In this document: positions 32,504-44,259 of the stretch, piece after piece | How the letters are laid out: each line of letters starts with the position of its first letter | How positions within the stretch are numbered: the stretch's first letter is position 1 | Origin: Sarcomyxa edulis | Lineage: Eukaryota > Basidiomycota > Agaricomycetes > Agaricales > Mycenaceae | Length of the DNA stretch: 64,000 bases | NCBI GenBank assembly: GCA_009761415.1 | Contig: QUOL01000026.1 | Coordinates: 1-64,000, forward strand | Direction: 5' to 3' | Program-made: the position numbers and the translations under genes | Notes under the pieces: model-generated | Seen by the model: the letters and a program-made list of their open reading frames with translations, nothing else | What the model was told of the DNA's origin: nothing | Databases searched by the model: none

Positions 32504-34651
32504 TCAACCTCCTTGACCCATCGCAAGAAGAACAATCACATACGCGTTGGCCACCACAATGAGCAACCAGATTGAATATGCAACTGTCGTGACGATCTTC
32601 CCATTACTGAAATCGACCATCTCATGGTCGGTTTGATTCTCCGAGTCCACAGGGGGCACGCCGTCACCACCACGCCCACCATCACTAACGATGGTCTCCA
32701 TCGTATCCGAGGTATTCGTTCTATCGATAACATCTCTAGTGGCGATGGTAGGTTTGCGGACCTCCATAACGCTCCTCGAAGACGTGAGGTAGATGAGGGG
32801 GAACAGAATGAACGGGAGGACGATAGACAAAACGACTTGAGATGCCACTAAGAGAGCGTTTATACCTGGCTTTCCTAGGCCGATGGCTACGACCATGGAA
32901 GGTACGAGACCCAGGAGGCGCGTCAACAGACGACGTACGACGGGCTGTAGATGGTTCGTCAGTCAATGTCGTGTCAGGTGTTAGACAGATTGTTCGCTCA
33001 CTGAAACGCGCCACTGTAGGAACCCCTCAGAGACTGCTTGTCCTGCTACGGTGGCGATTATGGAAGAACTCTGTCCAGCGGCGAGTAAAGCTAGCGCAAA
33101 TAGAAGTGCAGCCGCTGAAAACAAGCCGTGTCAGAACGCAAAGTGACCGCTGGACTGGGAGCGAGGTGCTTACGTTTTCCTACGATATTACGAATGAGCG
33201 CGTATGCGTCAAAGAGACTGGCAGGATTGGCCAGCCCTACATCCTGATTCCCGTAGAAGAACACGGCACTGGCTAAAATGAGAATTCTAGGCAAGGTCAA
33301 TTTATGTATCGAAATCGCGAGGTCAGAGACATACAGGGAGTTGATCAACACTGCAAATCCGAGAAGGCTCAGGACTATATCGATTATTCCGTGGTATATA
33401 TGAGCGTTGACGAAGGCTAACAGATTATTTTCACGGTCGGCGTGTCGTTTCACATTTGAAGTCGAGGAGGACGGGGGGTTGCGGAATAAGGAGAAGACAT
33501 ATTCTAAGCAGGCATTCAGGCCTCCTCGTGAAAACTTGATACGTGGTTCATCACCGAGGGTGTCAGTGGAGGTAGCTGCTGCAGACTTCCTCCCTCTGGG
33601 TGGGTTCGAGCTAATTCTGTCCTGAGTCGCTAGAGCCGACCCCAAAAACAGACTGTGAGGCATCACAGTAGCTCCTAGGATGCCCACGGCTATGAAAGGG
33701 TTCGTAATAAGCGACTGCTATAGCAGAAATGACGGTAATACTTGCAGGTGTAAAGTCCGCCATTGCTGAAGATGTATTTCGACGGGATATAGCCGTCGAA
33801 TGCGGTTCCCCATTGTACATCCACTTTGGCAATGATGATGGCCATGCAGATCAGAACCGCTAGTACCTGTCATTTAACCGTCAAAGAGATCAATGTTTAG
33901 CTTCAAAGACTGTCGCACAGGACGCACCAGACTAGCGATCAGATACTCAAACATCTTGACTGGTCGACCACGCAGTGGATCTCCGAGGGCCAGAAGAAAA
34001 ATAACGTCGAAAGCGGTGATTAGAACGCCGGCCCATAGAGGCAAAGAGGGGAATAGAAGGCATAGAGCGATGGCTGAGCCTAGGAGTTCTGCTAAATCTG
34101 TGGAGATAATGGCGATTTCGGAGAGGGCGTAGAGCGGGTAAAGCATCAACCAGCGATATAGTATGGTGTGGTTGGGTCTGTCATGGAGAAGTAGACGACA
34201 GTGGGAGGCAAGATCTGTGCGTGCAATGAATATCGTAGGTTAGTGCGGCGGGCGTGAATTACATACCTAAACCGGTAACACATCCTAACCTGCTCGCGAG
34301 TACCTTGAAAAAGGGATCAGCGCGTGTGTCTCTTATTCTTTGAGACCATGTTTTACCTGCAGAAGGACCGCAAATAACCCGGCGAGAAGAACAACAAATA
34401 GGAGCCTATATCCAAACTGGGATCCAGCTTGCAAGTCGACACCCCAATTTCCCCTAGTAAATCGTCAAACGAGATCGCCTTTCCTCAAGAAAAAGAGGTA
34501 ATACGTACGGGTCAAAATATGCGACTGCACAGACGATACCAACGCCAGTATGATTCTTGAAGTGGTTCCACACTGTCGATACAAGGCCTTTTACTCGAGA
34601 AAGCCTCGTACGAACGCCACTAGAGGTGTTTATTTCGTGGGGATCTGGCAT
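32504..34651 (-). CDS. NRAMP-family divalent metal transporter (Smf-like)
   Basis: Proton-coupled importer of Mn2+, Fe2+ and related ions in plasma or endosomal membranes. The start [20 protein letters not shown] is followed by [13 protein letters not shown]; a split codon over the 34440-34505 intron gives the family motif DPGNW, then [15 protein letters not shown]. Membrane spans include [35 protein letters not shown] and [16 protein letters not shown]. The second binding motif is [16 protein letters not shown] near 33660. A long loop with [16 protein letters not shown] follows, then [23 protein letters not shown] spans and a final span [20 protein letters not shown]. Both binding helices are intact, with MPHS instead of the common MPHN. 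Several introns. The C-terminus ends MGQGG. Confidence 0.9.
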
Positions 34652-35020
34652 GATGAATAGTGTGGGGGTCAGCTATGCCAGCAAAGCATAAAAGGGGGAG
34701 TAAGACGGAAGACGACGAACCCAGCGCAGCGGGTAGGATTGTTTCATTTTTTGAGCCACTTGGTATTCCTCAATCCTGGGTCCGAGGCGCACCGAAAAAG
34801 GAGACCGATCCAACTCAAAGGACCCCCGAAATAGCCGGATTTGCAGAAAATTCATCCAAAACCGGGACAAAACATACGTATTATCGTGCTTTATTCTAGT
34901 GGAAGATGACTATGTAGATTCGTATAGTAGTACAAGTAGCTATAAGAAAGAGAAATTGACAGAATTATATGGGAGTGAGCCCCGGGGTATCCAGGCAAAC
35001 TAGAAACACAGATAGAACGT
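34652..35020. other. Intergenic, NRAMP promoter side
   Basis: No gene is supported. AT-rich stretches and short frames only. Confidence 0.5.
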
Positions 35021-36580
35021 TTACAAAACGGAATGTCTTCTGGTAAGTTTCCGAGTTCGTATGAATGACCAGTCTATCTCAGACGTAGGGTGAGTTGGTC
35101 CATTCACCCGGCTCACAAGAGTGAGAGTCGACGGTATGAAGGGGCGTGGTCCATCTAAGCCGTGTCGTCGATTGCCATCATGATCACTGAATACGACAGT
35201 CTTCGAATCGCCACCAGTATCGATGACAGTAACGCCACCAGCACCAGCACCACGTGTCCTGCGTGGGCCAAGGGCGAATATATTGTTGACAGTTCTCCAG
35301 AAGCTCTTCCGTCGAGCCACAGTGCCAGTGTTGATTCCTCCAGATCGAACTCCAAAGCTCACGACCTTCCGTAGTCGGCTCCAAGACCTAGACAGCCTAT
35401 GGTATCCTCCCGATTTGCCATGAAACGCTTTAGCTGCCCCGTCTTGATGGAAGACAGTAAACTCGTCGCACCTGGAGGTCGGACGTCCATGGTTTAATGC
35501 ATCCTCAGCAACGGCAACGTTCCTCTCCGATTTGACAGATACGTCGTTGATTACAAGCCCCAACCCTTTCGAACTAACAGGATATCCTAAAGTCTCCACG
35601 ATGGCTCCCCTTGGGGCATTACTGTTCCCTGGTTTCACATACGGTTGTTTCAGAAGCACAGATGACGCCTCCATCATTGTATCTTCACTAGAATGAGAAC
35701 GAGCATGGTACCACATTTGACAAGCAAGCCATTGTTTTTCGCACATGCGACATGGAACCGAGCCTGATTCAGAGGAAAGCCCGAAACCACAGTGGAAGCA
35801 TCGAGGGAGAGTAGGAGGATAGACGGTATCTGCCACAGACGTTGCGGGCACAGCAGAAGACAAGTGATTGAATATACAAGCTCCATCATGTCCATGGGTG
35901 CTCAAAGCGGGTGTGATAGCAAGTCGAGGGCTGGTTTTGTCCGGATTTCCAGTAGATGACGCAGCATCGACGAACTTGCTGATCGGAAACGGTGATGGGG
36001 CGGAAAATACGGGCGACCGAGCGAGTTCGGGAGTAGGATAAGTGAGCATCAGGCATGGAAGAGGAACGTCGCCGTGGTCCGGCTCCGAATTACTGGAAGA
36101 CGAGCCCTCGTGATGTGCGCTGCCATGGCCAGCGGTAGCAGCACTGCCAAGTTCAGGTCCATCAAGATAATGCAGAACATTGACGCTGTCTTCAAAATAA
36201 GACGAAGCTAGAGCATACGAGGAGTCGAGGCTACCATCGTCATTGATCTCGTGGTCTTCCTCGTAAGATTCCTTTGAAGTACACAAATTAGTCAGCAGAA
36301 GTGTATTTCGACATAAACTCTCAAGCATGCCCTTCGTGCTTTGAGCGTACAGCAGCTTCAAACACATAAACAAGATGATGATAAGAAGAACACGACGCAC
36401 TTTGGAAAGCTTGTCGTCAAAAGAGGCACTCGCACTTGTCCTTTCAACGCCCCGAACCCGAAGCGCCGAATCCGAGATACTGGCAAACGTAGACATAGAC
36501 GCGATAGTAAATTTATCGACATCCTCCATGATCGGTGAAAGCTCGAACGAGTTACGGGAAAAGACTATTCCATCCTGCAT
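35021..36580 (-). CDS. Hypothetical protein, one membrane span and Cys-pair motif
   Basis: A single intronless 519-codon frame, unusual in this intron-rich window. Residues about 60-80 (VRRVLLIIILFMCLKLLYA) form one membrane span. A Ser/Glu-rich acidic region follows. At about residues 270-290 there is RCFHCGFGLSSESGSVPCRM, that is C-x2-C...C-x2-C, which looks like a small zinc ribbon, followed by CEKQWLACQMWYHARS. The C-terminal third is basic and Arg-rich (RSWSRLRKVVSFGV, RRKSFWRTVNNIF, RTRKLTRRHSVL). I do not recognise the family. Other frames overlap (35155-35384), but this is the longest frame here by far. It may be a fast-evolving membrane protein. Confidence 0.6.
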   Translation of the reverse strand: MQDGIVFSRNSFELSPIMEDVDKFTIASMSTFASISDSALRVRGVERTSASASFDDKLSKVRRVLLIIILFMCLKLLYAQSTKGMLESLCRNTLLLTNLCTSKESYEEDHEINDDGSLDSSYALASSYFEDSVNVLHYLDGPELGSAATAGHGSAHHEGSSSSNSEPDHGDVPLPCLMLTYPTPELARSPVFSAPSPFPISKFVDAASSTGNPDKTSPRLAITPALSTHGHDGACIFNHLSSAVPATSVADTVYPPTLPRCFHCGFGLSSESGSVPCRMCEKQWLACQMWYHARSHSSEDTMMEASSVLLKQPYVKPGNSNAPRGAIVETLGYPVSSKGLGLVINDVSVKSERNVAVAEDALNHGRPTSRCDEFTVFHQDGAAKAFHGKSGGYHRLSRSWSRLRKVVSFGVRSGGINTGTVARRKSFWRTVNNIFALGPRRTRGAGAGGVTVIDTGGDSKTVVFSDHDGNRRHGLDGPRPFIPSTLTLVSRVNGPTHPTSEIDWSFIRTRKLTRRHSVL

Positions 36581-36699
36581 ACGTGACGTGGTAGAATGGC
36601 ATTAACCTCTACGCTTTGAATCAATCTTGTGGAACGAAAGCTTGCCTCCAATGAATGAGACATTGAACTCAGAAACACTGAGGCGGAAGACGGCTGCAC

Positions 36700-38780
36700 C
36701 ACCTAAAACGCAGGTCAAATTTCAATCAGTCTACCAGAAAGCTGGGTCAAAAGATTCGGACGGAAAAATGATAACGAACCAGATTTTCATTACGCATTGA
36801 GATCAGACCTTTGCTCCGTTGCAAGCGTGCCGTAGTAGCGGGAACGACGAAATCAATATTACTGCGGATGTTATCTGTAGCTTCGGTAGGCGGCTGGCGA
36901 GCCTTGACTATATTCTAAACGAAAGGACTACCATGGTCAGTACTGATTGATTACCAGATTGAATGCTCAATACGCACGGTACCATCCTGCACATCATTCT
37001 GCACAACACATCATCTCGTTCAGCAGACTCGTAGCTGCTATCACATCGTCTAGATATACATACTTTGTCAGATGACACACGACCCTTTTTTGCTGACGTC
37101 CAAGCTTCATTCCAAGTGAGTTTATTCTTGAGGTAGTACTCTCATTTAGTGCTCAGATATACTTCAGTGATGTCGTACGTGAGACTCACCTTGATACGAC
37201 CTAAAGTGGGGAACCATGTCTGGTTAGAGTCCCCATGCTAGTTCGAGATGAAATTAGCACCGAAGCAGCCGGTGAGATGATGTGCATAAGTGTGGATGTC
37301 AGCTCACCATGCGTGATACATTTCCTATCACCTGAATTGCATTCGACAGAATAGTCAGACTCTGCTGGCAGACGAAAATCTAAGGAGATTACATACCGTA
37401 GGACAATCACTTGCGGTCGATGCACCTCTGGATGTAGAATCGTTTCCTCGAGGCGCGGAGGAAGTTGATAAGGAATGTTCCTTGATTGCGTATCAGGCGC
37501 GCAGAACGCGACCAGTAAGAAGGATGAAGCCTCACCATGGCCGATGATGGTCTGTGTTCGGGACGATACAGCATGTTATTATCCCCGCTTGATCGATTCT
37601 GCTGCACGCGTATATCGTCATGTAATGAGCACGCCATGGATATAATGGAAGAGAAGGAGCTGACTAGAGCCGAAGTGACAGAATAGGCATAGGAGCTGAC
37701 AGTTTTGTCTGGACTCATAATCGATGTACTCGTGTTATTTGAGTTACCCCTTCGACGTGGAGTAGAAGCGAGGCCTCCAGGCCGTTGGGTAGTCGCACTT
37801 GTTGTTCGACAGGACGGGGCTTTCGCGGGTGTAGTAGTCATCAGAGATACAGTTGGTACTCCAGAGGCATACGAGCAGTACGAATTTGAACGCGAAATGT
37901 TGCTGGTATCTAGATAGAACGCGAAATTTCAACTCCTTTGAATGGAAGTTACGCGGGCGAGACATACATGAACATCGTGTACTGAAGTGGTGCAGCGGGT
38001 CAGGATCCGATGGCGGTATATCAAAAGACTAACAGCATACAGTGCGAGCAATATAACCAGATTGAATCAGATGAGAGTTAAACCTTCCTTCGAAAACGAA
38101 TCAGAAACGTACGGGGTTGATATTGATCATCAAGTTCAAGAACCGCCAGACGAGATTGAACATACTGGGAGCCTTGACTAGTTTATATCTAGGCACCAAA
38201 ATATGTTCTTGTGGAGGCCGTAGCTGGCGTGGAAGATGGAGAATTTTTTGAGGAAGCTGAAGATGGAGTTCAAGTTCGAAGGATTGGATCAAAAGTCGGT
38301 CGCGTTGAGACCACGTGCATTAGCAGCCAATCTTCTGCTAATTTGATACCAATCTTTCCGAATCGGGATGACCCTTTCACCAGTTGCGCTCCCCGGTGAC
38401 AGTATCGCGGGAGAAGGCACAGACGAACGTTCACACCATTGACATTGACAGGAGTTCCTGATGTTCGAAACGGATATGAAGCCAGATTGTACGAAACAGC
38501 ATAAGTACCAGTGAGGACAGGATAGGCGCGAGAGACACTCGTGATGTATTGTCAGAGTCTGTAACTAATCACATACGTGAACGTGCATTCCAGAAGGCAG
38601 GTAAACATGCATCTCGAAGATCACCAAAAGGTTCTCACCATAAAAGATGTCTGTTCCAAAACTACGAGCACGGCACTGGAGAACGACATGAAAGTAGAAC
38701 GCAGCCGTGCTCAACTCTGAAGGAACCATTCTAGTATGAATCTCCGTTATCCCACACGGTTTCAGAACGAAACCACGCAG
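36700..38780 (-). CDS. Unresolved Ser/Thr-rich, multi-exon protein
   Basis: Minus-strand blocks look coding but I cannot join them with certainty. Near 38560-38740: MVPSELSTAAFYFHVVLQC and GENLLVIFEMHVYLPSGMHV. Near 38400-38530: AYPVLTGTYAVSYNLASYPF and TSGTPVNVNGVNVRLCLLP, which resembles an extracellular beta-sheet domain. Near 38190-38270: a Ser/Thr-rich linker (TPSSASSKNSPSSTPATAST). Near 37530-37900: SYCSYASGVPTVSLMTTTPA, TPRRRGNSNNTSTSI and SSYAYSVTSALVSSFSS. The layout fits a secreted or single-pass surface protein with a Thr/Ser-rich stalk. Start, stop and frames between exons are not settled; it could be decaying. Confidence 0.33.
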
Positions 38781-39430
38781 CAGAGACGATCATACTAGTT
38801 GCTCTCCCACGAACGTAACAGGCCCTAGTATAGGATGTCCACGAAGGCAACATGGGCCTTGACTTGGTTCGTGGGGTAGGGATGTCTAGACTGTCGGTCA
38901 CCGGTACCCTGGAACGTGTACGATGTGACAAGAGAAAGGCAAGTTTGCAGTACGACACCTCGGTCAGATAGATAGATATAAGAGATTGCTTGCCATATCA
39001 AAAGCAATGAGAAAATTTGCGGTGATAGCAGGATGATGCGAACGAGAAGGGACTGGATTATATTGGAAGCACAGCAGGACTGTCCACGATCCTTGGAGTA
39101 TTTACAGGCGAGGGAAGTGGTGAGCGAAGAAGACAGAAAACCAAAACCACACCGACTCGGAAAATTTGAAAATTTATAGTCCCTGTGTTCCCACGCTTCG
39201 GAGATAGCCGCGGCCCTCGTACCTCCCAAGGATCTCACTCCAACATCGTACTTGATTGGTACTGATCATGAATAAACCGAGATATACGGTTCTACTGTGT
39301 GTACCATTTCGTCCCAGTCATATCACCGAAGTAAGTCCTATACAATGGTGGCTCTACCGAACACTCCTCACCCGGAATTCAGCATGAGCGGGTATAATAT
39401 TCCCATAGTATTTCTATAATGTCCCTGGAG
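38781..39430. other. Intergenic
   Basis: Minus-strand frames at 38825-39238 contain a hydrophobic stretch (IILLSPQIFSLLLIWQAISY) but no splice or family support. No gene is called. Confidence 0.35.
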
Positions 39431-41173
39431 CTAAACCCGTTCTTTTCCATCCTGCTTATACACCTTGCCGCCCTTCATGACAAAAGAGATGCTTTTGGCA
39501 GAGACAGCATTCTCGAAGTCCCCTGCGAGATCACCTGTAGTCGCTATAATATCGGCAGCGAAACCCCTTCGGATCGCACCAAATGGCACTTCGTTATCTC
39601 CAACAAGCCTTGGGTCTTCCCTGAGCGACGCAACCTCGGCAAGGCGGTGTTTACCAGCAGGTCCTTCCCATCGTGTAGATCGTATACACTCCCAACCACC
39701 CAAAGTCCCCCACCGTAAAACCTTCTTCCAATCCGCGCCCAGTCGAACCATCAACTGCATCTCCAATGCATTCTCACCGTGTGCGAACGGCCCTGTATCC
39801 CCACCACACGCGATGTTGTCCACACCCTGAGCAAGAGCCATCTTGAACAATTGACTCACTCGTTCCCATACTGGACCCTTGCCTTCCGTGTAATACACCG
39901 CCAAGGTAGGCACCCAAGTACATTTCTGATGAGCTTCGGGTATATGTGTTTTCACTGGTCCTGAACCGCTTATAGGGAACTCGTCCCCATGTTCGATTGA
40001 ATCGACCCCAAACTGTCTAAGATGACGGATAGTGTCTCGGTTCGTACAGTGCGCAGCAACCTTAACACCGTAATGGTGGGCGGTCTTGATGAGTGTCTCG
40101 AGTTCCTCAGGGCAGAATGTCGAGACAGACGGTGTTAACCCTTTGGACACGTCGGACATTCGTGTACGAAAGCGATAATCTCCATAACCAAATCGAATCA
40201 GTTGATGGAAGGAATGGCTGCGAAAGTATGGACGGACCTGCGTAAATCTGAACATACCAATCGACCAGAAGACACAAAGTGGTCAACATGAAAGAAAGTT
40301 AAAACCGTGGTCAAGTAATTACCTTGATCCAATCCGCACCAGCACCTATTTGCCTTCGTACCGCTTTGATGCATTCATCCCGACCATCAGCGACTTCAGC
40401 ACCTGTAATACCTTCGATGCCTTCGGAATTGACATGAATCGAACTCTTTGGTCCTAAATATGCAGAACAATCGATAAGCACAGTCAGTTCAAGGACATAC
40501 GTACTCACCATAACTCCCTGTACAAACTATCGCCCTATTGGCACAGAAATATCTAGGTCCGGGGATGAGAGGTTTAGGACCTGAAAGACATTTTCGCATT
40601 GCAATATCGGCATCGCCAGCTCCTTCTGTACCCAGATCACTAATGTACGTGTTACTGTGTCATCAGCGCCTGTCCATCCCAAAAACACGGATGGAAAGAC
40701 AGATGCACCAACCGTACGGCTGTGAAGCCTGCCATCAACGTCCGTTTGGCATGATTAGTCGCTCGGATGGTACGTTCCACCAGAGTCTCCTTCGTAAGTT
40801 GGTCTTGCCATGAAGTTTCCGAGTAAGGATGCAAGAATACTGGCAATAAGTGAGTCATCTCCGAGACTTGGCGAGGAAGTGAGATACACCACATACGATG
40901 TACATGCACATCCACAAATCCTGGAAGAACCGTCGCATTCCTCAAATCTATCACTTCCGGACAATTGAAATCCACGAAGGAACCGGGTGGAGAAGGTAGG
41001 ATCTCAAGTATAAGTCCAGTTTTCGTAGAAATTGTTATGAGCTGGTCGTCGGTGATCTCGAGAGTATATGGGTTGAACAGATGGCCTGCAAAAATATAAA
41101 CAATCTCTGGATCAGCTTCATGAGTGGCTGGAATAAGTTCAATATCTGGCTCCATGTCGGCGCTCAGCTGCAT
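39431..41173 (-). CDS. Amidohydrolase-family metal-dependent hydrolase
   Basis: TIM-barrel amidohydrolase related to imidazolonepropionase and prolidase-like (Xaa-Pro, organophosphate) enzymes; the substrate is unknown. Visible family positions: NATVLPGFVDVHVH near 40900 (H-x-H metal ligands), GFTAV-RDLGTEG across an intron near 40650-40720, GAGADWIKV near 40325 (bridging Lys), YGVKVAAHCTNRDTI near 40060 (His), DSIEHGDEFPI near 39985 (His) and DNIACGGDTGPFAHGE near 39810 (Asp). The end is GFAADIIATTGDLAGDF and FVMKGGKVYKQDG. Four or more introns. The region 40107-40255 between the Lys and the first His is odd, with two competing frames, so one exon boundary there is uncertain. All catalytic residues are present. 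Start MQLSADMEPDIELIP at 41173. Confidence 0.86.
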
Positions 41174-41885
41174 AAAAATTGTCGCTCACATCTGACAAAC
41201 CAGATTTTTCATCGCTGTGAAAGAACGCGCAGCTGTACCTCATGATCAAGCTTCAAGCCTAGGCACGCTCGGGACGCGCAATTATGAAAGAAAAGGTCGC
41301 GTTATTAAGCATGATAGAAATTTGAATTAGATACAGCCGTAAGTACAACAACAAAAGTGGCTGGAGGCTTAAAAATCAACAAGATATCCCAAGAAAGGGC
41401 AGTGTGAGTAAAGCAATAGTATATGGGTATGGTACAGTAGGGGGTTATGTCCGTTCCCTGCGATAAGTTAATTCGAATGAGGGGAATGCGGGGTCGCATT
41501 ACGTCGAAGGTAGAAAAGCATCCGCGAGTACAAGAAAAGGAGAGGGGGTGACGGTAAGGGCCGATCGGAAGGAGTAACAAAGGACAGAGGTGAGTGGCTG
41601 ATATCAATGTGTCGTGTTGGTGAGAGAAAGAAGAGACGCGAGAGGATTCTGGTGCCGTCACGGTCAGGATAAAACGTACAAAAGGTACACACGAGTGGAG
41701 ATCCAGACCCAAGAGATGTCTGTAGCGAAGGATCTATGATAAATAGATGGAGGATGGGGAAGGAAGTGGCCTTCGAGACTTTTGCGAGTGACAGAGAAAA
41801 TGATACATATCGGCTATCGTGTCCGCATGAGGGAGGTTTTCATCATTGTCTTCATTGTTGATGTCCTTGTCAGAGTCGTTGGAGA
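41174..41885. other. Intergenic between F-box and amidohydrolase genes
   Basis: No gene is supported. It holds the 3' region of the F-box gene and the promoter of the amidohydrolase gene, both on the minus strand. Confidence 0.5.
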
Positions 41886-44259
41886 TCAATCTCCCCTTTT
41901 TGTCATGGCGAACGCGCCCTCCCAAGCCGGGATACGAGGGTCCGTATTGGCAATGCGCCAGTTCCCAACGAAGTTTTGACCACCCGTGATATATCCGTAG
42001 AAGAATATGTTACCGAGACGTCGGTCGCGCTACATGGTCATGGGAGGCGTTGGCGTGAGTAACACAGAAAGAGGAGAAGAAGTACGCACTGAGACACGAA
42101 GAATACCAATCAGACCGTCCCAAGGTCGGACACGGCCGTGATACGTGAAGTGATTCCACGCTTGGCCGTGGCGCATGTCCGTCTGCCGATGTCATGAAAA
42201 ATAATTAATTAATGACCATACACGAAAAGGGTAAACCGTACCTCGCCTGAAACGATAACATCGCAGACTCCATGACAAGCTGGGAATTTGGTGCGACGAT
42301 GAGGGATGGGCTCACTGCCCTCGGAATCATTCTCGTCCTCCTCGTCCTCCTCCATCTCTCCCTCACTCTCGGTGCCACTGACAAACGACATAATCTCATC
42401 ATCACCCAATGGTCTCGAGTCTTCACCATCGAGCCCGACGTCCATGTAATACTTACTCTCGAAGTCCGTAGGCGGAGTCCTCGGACTATAATCCTCTTCT
42501 TCTGCAGCGCGCGCCAGACACATCTTACACCTGTTCTCGTCGTGCGAGTTCTGGACATTGGATGGGTCCGAAGGATCCGAGGGGCGATAGCGCTCGTACT
42601 TCCATCGTTCGCTGTGGCCAAAGGCGGACAGCACGACACAGCCCTATGTACATTACTTCTCGTTAGTGTCAATTTATGACTGTAGATGATGAATACCTAC
42701 TGGGAGGTGACCTGGGTCCATCTTCATCCCAGGGGGAAACCACGCATTGTTCATCCCGTCATTGATGTCGTCTCTTGGAGTAGGTATAGGTGTATTAGGG
42801 GAAATGCAATGATGTTCGGTGAGGTGCATGAAAAGAGGGACGGTGCTGAGATTCAGCGTTGTTTCAGCGTAACCAACGGGAATCATCACAGCAGCGAGCA
42901 AGGCATCGAAATGCTGTTGGGAGGGTATCTGGAAGAGACAATGGTCGTCAGTGTAATCGTTCGGAAACAAAGGTTAGCTGGGCCTCTTACTATCATGCGA
43001 CCTTGCCAAAGGCCGCTCAAGGTTCCAGGAATGTAAACAGGGCCTTTGTTCATCAAGTCGAAGGGATTCTTGAACCCATCAACACAGAAACGGAGCCGTT
43101 CCCAGTCCACGTCCCAGTGCGCACTGGCAACCTTTAAATCAGGGAAATACGCTCCATATTCTGCTCGCGCAGTCTCGTGGTCGGAGAGATCCTCCCACCA
43201 GTGCCATTTCGTTTCGGGTACCACACGAGCTGCCTTGTGCGCATTGAATTCAAGTACGTCTTCTTGGGTTGGGCCAATTTCGGTGATGCCGAGTTGATTT
43301 GCGTGATCGCGAGTCAAAGGAAGGTGGGGTGGGATGCCGAAGGGAATGACTTCGCGACGAGAAAAGTAGAGGAGCTTTGCGGGGATAGTTATCAGAGGGG
43401 GACTGACACGGGGTTGTTGGTCGAGGCCGTAATGGTACAACGTCCACATATCGTTGCGGTAGATCGGGAAGGGGCCATGCGCAGTAACGACGGACGTGTT
43501 GTGAGTGGTGTTGAAGCTTGGTAGAGGGATATTGAAATGATTTGGAGGGAAATACGAAGAAGGGTACTGGGAGGTAATAATGATGAGGTCACATATTCAG
43601 AAGATACGAAGGTCTGGGAACGTACGCGGTACACAATCGTGACGAATGGAAGTATCAGGTTTATGATCTCGAGACGTTGCTCTGAACTCTCGGCGCGTAA
43701 TTTTGCTGAACAAAGCGCGCTTATGAGCTACACTCAATGAAAGACGGAAATCAAGCGCACCTTCAGTCGTATTCATCCACATCAACCACAGGGCCAGTGC
43801 GTTACATACATTTTCTGCTGGCCAACCATTTGAGGCCTCCGCGTACAACTTTTCTCGAAGGTACCTGAACAGATAGTTGTCGAGACCCGCCCAATCCAAT
43901 TGGCATTGGTTTTTGCCGTCGTTTTCGAGCATCATGACGAACGCCGAGAAAAGAGCCTCCTCGACATCCAGAGAGTCAAAGTCGTTGGAGCGAATAACCT
44001 TCAAGACATGGCAATATTTTTTTAGTTGATCTGCATACCCACTGGAATTAATGGATACGACACTGCGACGACGAATGGCAGTGGTATCGAATTTAAACTT
44101 GAATATACGGGCTAAAAATGAGGGGTTCGATAGACGGTCATGTATCCGAGAGCAAGTCGTGGAAAGGTCGATGATATCTGAGGGTGGACCGAGTGGTTGC
44201 GATTCGACAAGTTGTAGGGCAATTTCCTCGAGGATTTCGAGGGGAATTGTCGAAAGCAT
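41886..44259 (-). CDS. F-box protein
   Basis: The N-terminus MLSTIPLEILEEIALQLVES, followed by DIIDLSTTCSRIHDRLSN, is a clear F-box, the part that binds Skp1 in SCF ubiquitin ligases. The rest is the long fungal-type substrate region: NGWPAENVCNALALWLMWMN, TKWHWWEDLSDHETARAEYG, WDVDWERLRFCVDGFKNPFD, GTLSGLWQGRMI, MIPVGYAETTLNLSTVPLFM, a glutamate-rich stretch with CKMCLARAAEEEDYSP, then CHGVCDVIVSGE-TDMRHGQAWNHF, GRVRPWDGLIGIL and the end NFVGNWRIANTDPRIPAW-EGAFAMTKRGD (stop 41886-41888). Five or so short introns. The target is unknown. The gene looks intact. Confidence 0.85.
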
